Below, one piece after another: positions 24,640 through 31,996 of a stretch of 64,000 nt of DNA; position 1 is the stretch's first letter; each line of letters opens with the position of its first letter. The stretch comes from an uncultured Eubacteriales bacterium (GTDB lineage Bacteria > Bacillota > Clostridia > Oscillospirales > CAG-382). The notes below the pieces were generated by a model. That model did no database searches, was not told the origin of the DNA, and worked only from the letters and a program-made list of their open reading frames with translations. The stretch covers positions 62,001 through 126,000 of the forward strand of contig CAKSCV010000001.1 in the NCBI GenBank assembly GCA_934444645.1. The letters are read 5' to 3'. The translations under genes were made by a program, and so were the position numbers.

Positions 24640-25633
24640 AAGTCCGTTTTCCACCGTTGTTTATGTGCTTATCACCTGTCTTGTCTTTGCCAATGTATAT
24701 GTATACTCGCAGATTTTTACAAGCAATATTCCCGAACCGAACTACCCGACGCCGGCAGGCACGTCCGAACAGACCGACCAAACCGAGCAGACACCGGAAC
24801 CCGAGGATGTCCTTCCCGAAGGGTATACGACCGTGCAGGCAAATCTCTCGGATACGCATTCCGGCACCTTGGTGCTTGTCAACAGCACCCATCCGTTTGT
24901 ATTTGACAACGTGCCGACCATCATCCCGACAAGCGAAAACGTCAGCATCTATTATAACAAAACCAAAAGCTATTCGGTGCGTGACATCAACGTTTCGATG
25001 AACGCCGAGGCGGTGACGGCGCTGAATAAAATGCTCGACGATTTTTCCGCTTATCAGGGAGGAAAAAAGTCGCTCATCATTTTGGAGGGATTTCGCTCCT
25101 ATGAGGCACAACAGCAGATCCTCGACGAAAAGATAGCCGCACTCGGTCCGGAGCAGACCATCGCCCAACAGCCGGGTGCTTCGGAACACCATACCGGCTA
25201 TGCCATGGACATGGATTTGTACGAAAACGGCGTGGTTGCTACCTTTACCGGCGAGGGCGATTACGCGTGGATATATGAAAATGCGCACAAATACGGCTTT
25301 GTCTTGCGGTATCAGGAGGGCAAGGAGAGCATTACCGGCATCAGCCCCGAATCGTGGCATTTCCGCTATGTCGGTGTTCCGCACGCGGAATATATGTATA
25401 AGAACGGCCTGTCGCTTGAAGAATACATCGACGCGCTTGCCTTATATCCATTCAAAAGCGCACGCTTAACGGTGAGTGACGAAGCCACCGGCGCACTTTA
25501 CGAAATTTACAGCGTTGCCGTCGATGCGGACGGCACCGAAATCCCCGTTCCGGCGTCTCCCGACGGAAGCGTGGCATATACGCTTTCGGGCGATAACAGC
25601 GGTCATGTGATCGTAACGGTCAAAAAAGCGTAA
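24632..25633 (+). CDS. D-alanyl-D-alanine carboxypeptidase, VanY/M15B family
   Basis: A 333-residue cell-wall peptidase with an N-terminal membrane anchor (about 6-30) and a Thr/Glu/Pro-rich linker (about 38-62). The M15B zinc-peptidase domain spans about 115-275. Zinc-site motifs are SEHHTGYAMDMD (His and Asp ligands) and SWHFRYVG (third His with general-base context). EGFRSYEAQQQIL is the usual substrate-cleft helix. A roughly 60-residue C-terminal beta domain of unknown function follows. It would trim the terminal D-Ala from peptidoglycan stems on the outer face of the membrane. The nearest Shine-Dalgarno is over 20 bases upstream, in front of a mini-ORF. Confidence 0.88.
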   Translation: MNKSPFSTVVYVLITCLVFANVYVYSQIFTSNIPEPNYPTPAGTSEQTDQTEQTPEPEDVLPEGYTTVQANLSDTHSGTLVLVNSTHPFVFDNVPTIIPTSENVSIYYNKTKSYSVRDINVSMNAEAVTALNKMLDDFSAYQGGKKSLIILEGFRSYEAQQQILDEKIAALGPEQTIAQQPGASEHHTGYAMDMDLYENGVVATFTGEGDYAWIYENAHKYGFVLRYQEGKESITGISPESWHFRYVGVPHAEYMYKNGLSLEEYIDALALYPFKSARLTVSDEATGALYEIYSVAVDADGTEIPVPASPDGSVAYTLSGDNSGHVIVTVKKA

Positions 25634-25660
25634 CAAATAACAAAGGAAGCGAAAACAGTT

Positions 25661-25987
25661 ATGGCTATTTATACCCGGTATATCGACGGAAATTTTAACG
25701 AAACACTCGAAAAAATCCACAACGGCATTTTGGACAGCAGCTTGTCGGCGAGCTACGAGGACGGAAGTGATTGGGAAAAAGGCGACGTGAAATGTGCCGT
25801 GCGCGTGTATGAGAGGTACAGCACGTTCGGCGGCAACCGCGTGTCGTTAAACGTGACGCTCGTCGGAACGGACGGCGATTTGTTCTTGACCGGCATCACT
25901 TCCGGCGGCAGTCAGGCAGTTTTTTTCAAGATCAATACGCTCGGTGAGGACGCATTTCTCGATTGCTTAGTCGGATTGTTTGAATAA
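25661..25987 (+). CDS. Small conserved-looking hypothetical protein
   Basis: A 108-residue soluble protein without signal peptide or membrane segment. I cannot assign it with confidence. The sequence is predicted mixed alpha/beta: an N-terminal helix (NFNETLEKIHNGIL), a central charged strand region (KCAVRVYERYSTFGGNRVSLNVTLVG) and a C-terminal helix (DAFLDCLVGLFE). The ATG follows AAAGGAAGCG. It lies 27 bases behind the VanY-type gene, so they are probably cotranscribed. Confidence 0.65.
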   Translation: MAIYTRYIDGNFNETLEKIHNGILDSSLSASYEDGSDWEKGDVKCAVRVYERYSTFGGNRVSLNVTLVGTDGDLFLTGITSGGSQAVFFKINTLGEDAFLDCLVGLFE

Positions 25988-26000
25988 AGGCTGAAAACAA

Positions 26001-26049
26001 CATGAATTTCGCACAAAACAACACAAAACCATGAAATTTGCACAAAAAC
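26001..26049. repeat. Tandem direct repeat at the microcompartment promoter (candidate DeoR operator)
   Basis: Two about 20-base repeats, CATGAATTTCGCACAAAACA (26001-26020) and CATGAAATTTGCACAAAAAC (26030-26049), end just before the -35 box. Between and inside them, ACAAAACAACACAAAAC (26013-26029) resembles 30468-30484 before the second BMC promoter. A DeoR-type regulator encoded in the locus is the obvious candidate ligand. Confidence 0.55.
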
Positions 26050-26051
26050 TC

Positions 26052-26080
26052 TTGACAATCCAAAATAAATGCGTTATACT
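26052..26080 (+). promoter_or_regulatory. Promoter of the glycyl radical enzyme operon
   Basis: TTGACA (26052-26057) and TATACT (26075-26080) are 17 bases apart, about 80 bases before the start codon. Confidence 0.88.
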
Positions 26081-26160
26081 GTATGCAGAATGAAAAGGTG
26101 GAAAGCTCTGCCTGAAACGATATCCCGCTGAAACGTCTAAATCTTTGCGAGGTGAAAATC

Positions 26161-28686
26161 TTGAATTGTTATTACAGCGATTATATTGAAAAGACCGCAC
26201 GTATCGATCAATTGAAAGAAGCACTTTTCGTCACGCCGCCCGAAATTGAAGCGGACAGAGCCGTTCTGCTCACCGAATCGTACCAAAAAACCGAGGGTGA
26301 GCCGATCATCATGCGCCGTGCAAAGGCGTTCAAAAACATCTGCGAATTTTTGCCGATCACCATACGCGACAACGAACTCATTGTCGGCAGCAATGCCAAA
26401 ATGCCGCGCAGCTGCCAAGTGTTCCCGGAATTTTCCTTCGAATGGTTAGAGACCGAATTTGATACGGTGGCAACGCGTAAGGCCGATCCGTTCTACATAT
26501 CCGAAGAGACAAAAAGGACTCTGCAGGAGGTCTATAAATATTGGAAAGGCAAGACCACGAGCGAGCTTGCCACGTCCTATCTTGCTCCTGAAGCGTCGCT
26601 TGCCATGGCGCATAATATGTTCACACCCGGCAACTATTTTTATAACGGCGTCGGCCATGTGACCGTCGAATACGACAAGGTGCTTGCCATCGGCTACAAG
26701 GGCATTTTGGGAGAAGTCCGTGAGGCACTTGCCAAGGTCGATCCGGGCGATGCGGACTATGCCTCGCGCCATGCCTTCCTCAAAGCCGTTGAGATGAGCT
26801 GTGAAGCGGCCATTACCTATGCACACCGCTATGCGCTTCTTGCCCGTGAAATGGCGGCAAAGGAAACGAATGCCGTGCGCAGGGCGGAGCTTGAGCAGAT
26901 CGCACGCAACTGTGACAACGTCCCGGAAAACGGTGCGACAAGCTTCTATGAAGCCTGCCAGAGCTTTTGGTTTGTTCAGATGCTGCTGCAGACCGAATCG
27001 AGCGGACATTCCATTTCGCCGGGTCGGTTTGACCAGTATATGTATCCGTATTTCAAGGCGGATCTCGATAAAGGCGCGATCACGCGCGAATTTGCCCAAG
27101 AACTGATGGACTGCATTTGGGTCAAGCTCAACGACCTCAATAAGGTTCGCGACGCTGCAAGTGCTGAGGGCTTTGCCGGTTACAGCCTGTTCCAGAACCT
27201 CATTGCCGGCGGTCAGACAAAGGACGGCGAGGACGCGACCAACGATCTGTCGTTCATGTGCATCAACGCCACACTGCACGTGCTTCTGCCGCAGCCGTCG
27301 TTTTCGATTCGCGTGTGGAACAAATCGCCGCATGAATTTTTGCTTCGAGCCGCCGAGGTCACACGCACCGGCGTGGGACTTCCGGCATATTACAACGACG
27401 AGGTCATCATTCCGGCACTTATGTCGCGCGGCGTAACGCTTGAAGATGCACGCGAATACAATATCATCGGCTGTGTGGAACCGCAAAAAGCCGGAAAAAC
27501 CTGGGGCTGGCACGACGCGGCGTTCTTCAATATGTGCCGTCCGCTTGAGCTTGTTTTCTCAAACGGTATGGACGAGGGCGAGCAGGTGGGACTTCGCACC
27601 GGCGACATCGGTGAATTCGATACCTTTGAAAAATTCTTCGACGCGTATAAAAAGCAGATGAAATACATGATTTCCCTGCTTGTCAACGCCGATAACGCCA
27701 TTGATATGGCACATGCCGAACGGTGCCCGCTGCCGTATCTTTCCTCCATGGTCGAGGATTGTATCGGGCGCGGCAAAACACCCGAACAGGGCGGCGCCGT
27801 CTACAATTTCACCGGTCCGCAGGGCTTCGGCATTGCCAATATTGCCGATTCGCTGTATGCCATCAAGACGCTTGTCTACGAGCAAAAGAAATTTTCGCTT
27901 TCGGAATTGAAGGAAGCACTTGCCCATAATTTCGGTAAGGATTCGTCGGCGGAAACCGTGAAAGCCGTGACCGAACAGGTGGCTTCCGCGCTTGCCGCAA
28001 AGGGACAAACCGTCACCGAAGCCACGGTCAAGCAGATTTACGAATCTGTTAACCGCACCTTAAACACAGCCGACAGCGCACATTATAACGAGATCCGCGA
28101 GAGCATTTTAGCGATCGATAAATTCGGCAACGATATTCCGGAAGTGGATGAACTTGCAAGAGAAGCGGCTTATACCTACACAAAGCCGCTCGAAACCTAT
28201 AAAAATCCGCGCGGCGGCATTTTCCAAGCCGGTCTTTATCCGGTTTCCGCCAATGTGCCGCTCGGCGCGCAAACCGGCGCAACGCCGGACGGCAGATATG
28301 CACATACGCCGGTTGCGGACGGTGTTTCGCCGTCAGCCGGCATGGATACGCACGGTCCGACCGCGTCTGCAAATTCGGTCGCCAAGCTCGACCACGGCAT
28401 AGCCTCCAACGGAACGCTTTTCAACATGAAATTCCATCCGTCGGCACTTGCCGGAAAGAGCGGCCTTGAAAGCTTTGTGGCACTTATCCGCGGCTATTTT
28501 GACCAAAAGGGTATGCATATGCAGTTCAACGTGGTCAGCCGCGAAACGCTGCGCGACGCCCAGGCACATCCGGAAAAATACAAGAGCCTTGTGGTTCGCG
28601 TTGCCGGTTACAGCGCACTTTTCACCACGCTCTCCAAGTCCTTGCAGGACGACATCATCAACCGCACCGAACAGACCTCGTTCTGA
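26161..28686 (+). CDS. Glycyl radical dehydratase, probable 1,2-propanediol dehydratase of a microcompartment
   Basis: An 841-residue glycyl radical enzyme. The thiyl cysteine and general base are in GCVEPQ (C438, E440), and the glycyl radical loop is RVAGYSALF near the C-terminus (G816). GCVEP is shared by diol/glycerol dehydratases and choline lyase and differs from pyruvate formate-lyase. With the aldolase, PduS, PduT and PduU neighbours, the likely reaction is 1,2-propanediol to propanal. No separate N-terminal targeting peptide is apparent. TTG 26161 is taken as start because GAGGTG lies six bases before it; GTG 26152 lacks a ribosome site. The activase gene follows. Substrate is inferred from context, and another diol or hydroxylated substrate is possible. 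Confidence 0.9.
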   Translation: MNCYYSDYIEKTARIDQLKEALFVTPPEIEADRAVLLTESYQKTEGEPIIMRRAKAFKNICEFLPITIRDNELIVGSNAKMPRSCQVFPEFSFEWLETEFDTVATRKADPFYISEETKRTLQEVYKYWKGKTTSELATSYLAPEASLAMAHNMFTPGNYFYNGVGHVTVEYDKVLAIGYKGILGEVREALAKVDPGDADYASRHAFLKAVEMSCEAAITYAHRYALLAREMAAKETNAVRRAELEQIARNCDNVPENGATSFYEACQSFWFVQMLLQTESSGHSISPGRFDQYMYPYFKADLDKGAITREFAQELMDCIWVKLNDLNKVRDAASAEGFAGYSLFQNLIAGGQTKDGEDATNDLSFMCINATLHVLLPQPSFSIRVWNKSPHEFLLRAAEVTRTGVGLPAYYNDEVIIPALMSRGVTLEDAREYNIIGCVEPQKAGKTWGWHDAAFFNMCRPLELVFSNGMDEGEQVGLRTGDIGEFDTFEKFFDAYKKQMKYMISLLVNADNAIDMAHAERCPLPYLSSMVEDCIGRGKTPEQGGAVYNFTGPQGFGIANIADSLYAIKTLVYEQKKFSLSELKEALAHNFGKDSSAETVKAVTEQVASALAAKGQTVTEATVKQIYESVNRTLNTADSAHYNEIRESILAIDKFGNDIPEVDELAREAAYTYTKPLETYKNPRGGIFQAGLYPVSANVPLGAQTGATPDGRYAHTPVADGVSPSAGMDTHGPTASANSVAKLDHGIASNGTLFNMKFHPSALAGKSGLESFVALIRGYFDQKGMHMQFNVVSRETLRDAQAHPEKYKSLVVRVAGYSALFTTLSKSLQDDIINRTEQTSF

Positions 28687-28736
28687 TTTGCGTGCAACAG
28701 CATACCAATGCATAACAAACCGTAAGGAACTGTCAT

Positions 28737-29531
28737 ATGCAAGAAAATTATATGGAACAAACCGGACGGATTTTTGATATTCAAAAATTCTCCACCCATG
28801 ACGGACCGGGTATCCGCACCATTGTTTTTCTCAAAGGCTGCGTGCTTCGCTGCCGATGGTGCTGCAATCCGGAAAGTCAAAGCACAAAAATCGAAATCAT
28901 GAATCAAAACGGCAAGCTTAAGACCATCGGCTATGATACCACCGTGCGTGAGATCATAAAAACGGTTGTCCAGGATATGCCGTATTACCGCCGAAGCGGC
29001 GGAGGACTTACACTTTCGGGCGGCGAATGCCTGGTGCAGCCGGATTTTTCCGCCTCCCTCCTTCGCGCAGCCAAAGAAAATTACGGCCTTTCGACTGCCG
29101 TTGAATCGACTGCGTGTGCGCCGTACGAGACCGTACAGAAGCTCTTGCCTTATCTCGACTGGTATCTTATGGACATAAAGCATACCGATTCCGAGAAGCA
29201 CAAAGCTTTTACCGGCAGAGATAACGCGCTGATACTCGAAAATGCCAAGAAGCTTGCGCGTGATGCAAAAAATCTTGTTATCCGCGTGCCGGTCATACCG
29301 ACTTTCAACGACACGCCTGAAGAAATTTTATCCATCGCACGCTTTGCCGCGTCTCTCGGCACTGTACGACAGCTTCACCTGCTGCCGTATCACCGGCTCG
29401 GCTACGATAAATACGTCGGCCTTGGCAGGGAATACGGCATGGGCGACGTTTTGCCGCCGGACGCACGCAAAATGGCGATTCTCAAAGGCGTTGCCGAAAG
29501 TACGGGACTGGAAGTTCAGATCGGAGGTTAA
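28737..29531 (+). CDS. Glycyl radical enzyme activase (radical SAM), short form
   Basis: A 264-residue radical SAM protein that would install the glycyl radical on the preceding dehydratase. The SAM cluster cysteines are C35, C39 and C42 (GCVLRCRWCCNP), after the typical STHDGPGIRT opening; LTLSGGECLVQ is the SAM-binding GGE motif. Most activases of non-PFL glycyl radical enzymes carry an inserted ferredoxin-like domain with two further clusters after CNPES; here the chain goes straight on, with no cysteine set. It therefore resembles PFL activase in size. Start ATG 28737 follows TAAGGA. Confidence 0.92.
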   Translation: MQENYMEQTGRIFDIQKFSTHDGPGIRTIVFLKGCVLRCRWCCNPESQSTKIEIMNQNGKLKTIGYDTTVREIIKTVVQDMPYYRRSGGGLTLSGGECLVQPDFSASLLRAAKENYGLSTAVESTACAPYETVQKLLPYLDWYLMDIKHTDSEKHKAFTGRDNALILENAKKLARDAKNLVIRVPVIPTFNDTPEEILSIARFAASLGTVRQLHLLPYHRLGYDKYVGLGREYGMGDVLPPDARKMAILKGVAESTGLEVQIGG

Positions 29532-29533
29532 GC

Positions 29534-29917
29534 GTGAACACGAATTTTAGCGATTTTAACGATAACGCCGCCAAACAGCGCATTATTCAAGAGCTTGTTC
29601 CCGGCAAACAGATTACGCTTGCCCACATCATCGCCGCGCCCGACGCGATCCTCTACCGCAAGCTCGGCCTTGACCCGTCGGTCGATTACGCCCGAAGCGC
29701 CATCGGCATCGTCACCATGACGCCGGCGGAATATGCCATCATCGCCGCCGACCTTGCCATCAAGAAATCGGCTGCCGAGCTTGGCTTTGTCGATCGTTTC
29801 AGCGGAACGCTCATCGTCACCGGAAAGGTGGACGAGGTCGAAGCGAGCCTTGCGGCGGTTACCGAATATGCTGAACGCGTGCTTGGCTTCAAGGTCTGTG
29901 CGATCACCAAAACATAA
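29534..29917 (+). CDS. pduU: BMC shell protein, PduU/EutS type (permuted BMC-H)
   Basis: A 127-residue, circularly permuted hexameric shell protein. After a 12-residue polar start it follows PduU closely: RIIQELVPGKQITLAHIIA, KLGLD, AIGIVTMTPAEYAIIAADLA, GFVDRFSGTLIVTGKVDEVE and a Thr-rich end. The first conserved stretch forms the beta-barrel cap over the pore in PduU structures. It starts at GTG 29534, six bases after GGAGG and directly behind the activase. It forms facets of the microcompartment shell. Confidence 0.93.
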   Translation: MNTNFSDFNDNAAKQRIIQELVPGKQITLAHIIAAPDAILYRKLGLDPSVDYARSAIGIVTMTPAEYAIIAADLAIKKSAAELGFVDRFSGTLIVTGKVDEVEASLAAVTEYAERVLGFKVCAITKT

Positions 29918-29919
29918 GC

Positions 29920-30396
29920 ATGAAAAAATTGATTTTGATCGGCCGCAGTGAATCCGGAAAAAGCACGCTCATTCAGGCACTGCGCGGCGAAACCATTCAT
30001 TATCATAAAACCCAGTATGTCGGCTACGGTGATTTTATCATCGATACGCCCGGCGAATATGCTGAAGATAAGCACCTCGGCGGTGCTCTCGCCGTGTATT
30101 CCTACGAAGCGGATGTCATCGGGCTTGTGCTGTCGGCAACTGAACCGTACAGCCTGTTTCCGCCGTGCATTGTCGGTATGGCGACCCGGCCGGTCATCGG
30201 CATCGTCACAAAGTGTGATCATCCCTTTGCCGACGCCGCCCAGGCTGAACGCTGGTTAAGGCTTGCCGGCTGTGAACGCGTTTTCTTTACAAGCAGCTAC
30301 GATCATAAGGGGATCAATGCGATTCTGGACTATTTGAAATGCAAGGAACCGGCTTCCGCAAAAGCCGAAAAAAAGCAGATGCATCCAAAAGAATGA
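29920..30396 (+). CDS. pduV: PduV/EutP-like small GTPase
   Basis: A 158-residue P-loop GTPase of the EutP/PduV family. Motifs are Walker A GRSESGKST (residues about 7-15), the G3-like DTPGE and the specificity motif TKCD. Members of this family accompany BMC loci; PduV has been reported to associate with the compartment shell, but its exact role is unsettled. The C-terminal 20 residues are lysine-rich. The start codon is two bases after pduU, and it is the last gene of the first BMC transcript. Confidence 0.9.
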   Translation: MKKLILIGRSESGKSTLIQALRGETIHYHKTQYVGYGDFIIDTPGEYAEDKHLGGALAVYSYEADVIGLVLSATEPYSLFPPCIVGMATRPVIGIVTKCDHPFADAAQAERWLRLAGCERVFFTSSYDHKGINAILDYLKCKEPASAKAEKKQMHPKE

Positions 30397-30467
30397 TATT
30401 TCTTTATCAAACCGTCCAAAAAACACTTTTTTCAGCAAACGGTTTTGGCTAAAACGTTGAAACCAAC

Positions 30468-30484
30468 ATAAAACAACATAAAAT
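30468..30484. promoter_or_regulatory. Candidate regulator site before the second BMC promoter
   Basis: ATAAAACAACATAAAAT matches ACAAAACAACACAAAAC (26013-26029) at 14 of 17 positions and lies 34 bases upstream of the -35 box. The shared motif suggests common control of the two BMC transcripts, probably by the DeoR protein at 36511. Confidence 0.5.
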
Positions 30485-30517
30485 TTGTAAAAAACCACAC
30501 TTTTTTTGCAAAAACAC

Positions 30518-30546
30518 TTGACATTGCGCAAAGAGAATGATATAAT
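30518..30546 (+). promoter_or_regulatory. Promoter of the second BMC operon
   Basis: A full consensus promoter: TTGACA (30518-30523), a 17-base spacer and TATAAT (30541-30546), about 80 bases before the aldolase start. Confidence 0.9.
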
Positions 30547-30628
30547 ATCATCGAAAGGTGAAAGATTCATATAATCCAATCACTCGGATGAAAAAACAAC
30601 AAATCTTCAAACCAAAGGAGTAACCGAA

Positions 30629-31438
30629 ATGGCAACAGAGTACGAAATCAAAAAACAAATCTGTGAAATCGGCAAACGTATCTACAACAGAGGTATGGTC
30701 GCTTCCAACGACGGCAACATTTCCGTCAAATTGAACGACAACGAATTCCTCTGCACGCCGACCGGCGTCAGCAAGGGCTTCATGACCCCTGAATACATTT
30801 GCAAGGTTGACGCAAAGGGCAACGTGCTTCAGGCATACGAAGGCTTTAAGCCGTCTTCCGAAATTAAAATGCATATGCGCGTCTACAAGGAAAGACCGGA
30901 CGTAAACAGCGTTGTTCACGCACATCCGGTATACGCTACCAGCTTTGCCATTGCCGGTATTCCGCTTACCGAGCCGATCATGCCGGAAGCAGTTATCGCT
31001 CTCGGCTGTGTGCCGATTGCCGAATACGGCACGCCGTCCACCGAAGAAATTCCGGACGCTGTTTCCAAGTATCTTCCTTATTATGATGCCGTTCTTCTTG
31101 AAAATCACGGCGCACTTGCTTTCTCGGATTCGCTTCTCAATGCTTACCACAAGATGGAATCCGTTGAATTCTACGCACAGCTGCTGTATCAGGCAAAGAT
31201 GCTCGGCGGTCCGAAGCCTCTCTCCGAAGAACAGGTTCAGAGACTTTACGAGATTCGCCGTAAGTTCGGCATGAAGGGCAAGCACCCGGCTGATCTCTGC
31301 CCGAATGCCAAGGCCGGCAAGCCCAGCTGCCATTCCTGCGGCGGCAATTGCTCCTGCGGCACGGTTTCCTCGACCGCAGCAAACGATGCAGCTCTCATCG
31401 CTGAGATCACTAAGAAAGTTCTCGCATCCTTGAGCTAA
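30629..31438 (+). CDS. Class II aldolase (fuculose/rhamnulose-1-phosphate type) with encapsulation peptide
   Basis: A 269-residue aldolase. Zinc ligands are H97 and H99 (VVHAHP) and H160 (LENHG), and E78 is the likely catalytic acid. The family splits L-fuculose-1-phosphate (or related) to DHAP and L-lactaldehyde. Residues 1-215 are the normal aldolase. A linker with five cysteines (224, 234, 237, 241, 243) follows, then an amphipathic helix (251-269) of the kind that targets cargo to microcompartments. This C-terminal extension fits the fucose/rhamnose class of glycyl radical BMCs. The cysteine cluster is unusual and may bind metal. The start has AAAGGAG upstream, and the gene leads the second BMC operon. 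Confidence 0.9.
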   Translation: MATEYEIKKQICEIGKRIYNRGMVASNDGNISVKLNDNEFLCTPTGVSKGFMTPEYICKVDAKGNVLQAYEGFKPSSEIKMHMRVYKERPDVNSVVHAHPVYATSFAIAGIPLTEPIMPEAVIALGCVPIAEYGTPSTEEIPDAVSKYLPYYDAVLLENHGALAFSDSLLNAYHKMESVEFYAQLLYQAKMLGGPKPLSEEQVQRLYEIRRKFGMKGKHPADLCPNAKAGKPSCHSCGGNCSCGTVSSTAANDAALIAEITKKVLASLS

Positions 31439-31443
31439 GTCCC

Positions 31444-31950
31444 ATGGGACACGATATCAACAAACTTGTGGAAAATGTCGTTGAACGGGTTCTCTCGGAA
31501 ACGGCGCTAAGCACGCCGAAAAGACATATACCGCTTACCCGCATGACGCTTGCGGCCGCTAAAGAGCTTGCCGCCGCCGTGGAACAAAAAGCTGCGGAAA
31601 TGGGCGTTAAAGCGGTCGTGGCGGTTGCCGATGAGGGCGGAAATACCGTTCTTGTCGAGTGTATGGACGACGCATTCCACGCAAGCTATGATATTGCCGT
31701 GAATAAAGCCTATACCGTTACGGCCTTGAAAATGCCGACCAAAGAGCTTGCGGCACTCGCGGCTCCGGGCGGATCGCTGTACGGGATACAGTTCACCAAC
31801 GGCGGAAAGATCGTCATCTTCGGCGGCGGAGAACCGCTTTTAGGCGACGGAAAAATCTTGGGCGGCCTCGGCGTGAGCGGAGGAACGGCTGAAGAGGATA
31901 CCGCACTTGGCGAATACGGAAAAACGTTTTTCGAAACCAAGCTGCGATAA
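31444..31950 (+). CDS. GlcG/HbpS-like (PduO C-terminal family) protein with encapsulation peptide
   Basis: A 168-residue protein. Residues about 1-20 (MGHDINKLVENVVERVL) form an amphipathic helix typical of N-terminal BMC targeting peptides. The rest is the GlcG/HbpS domain: LTLAAAKELAAAVEQKAAEMG-like first helix, VVAVADEGGNTVL, a long helix and IVIFGGGEPLL. This family is the C-terminal domain of PduO and often accompanies BMCs; binding of haem or a cofactor has been shown for HbpS, but a role here is unknown. There is no clear Shine-Dalgarno, and the ATG lies five bases after the aldolase stop, suggesting coupling. Confidence 0.85.
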   Translation: MGHDINKLVENVVERVLSETALSTPKRHIPLTRMTLAAAKELAAAVEQKAAEMGVKAVVAVADEGGNTVLVECMDDAFHASYDIAVNKAYTVTALKMPTKELAALAAPGGSLYGIQFTNGGKIVIFGGGEPLLGDGKILGGLGVSGGTAEEDTALGEYGKTFFETKLR

Positions 31951-31996
31951 TCACGGCAGCAAGCAGCATTACTTAAGAAACGGAGATTTTACAACA

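Noticed and set aside
26152..26160. GTG start for the glycyl radical enzyme
   Set aside because: GTG 26152 is itself part of the GAGGTG Shine-Dalgarno for TTG 26161 and has no ribosome site of its own.
26446..27513. 355-codon minus-strand frame inside the glycyl radical enzyme gene
   Set aside because: Shadow of a well-supported coding region; no ribosome site and low-complexity composition.
30405..30460. Terminator between pduV and the second BMC promoter
   Set aside because: Only a 7-bp stem with a long loop (AAACCGT/ACGGTTT) and no T tract; not convincing.
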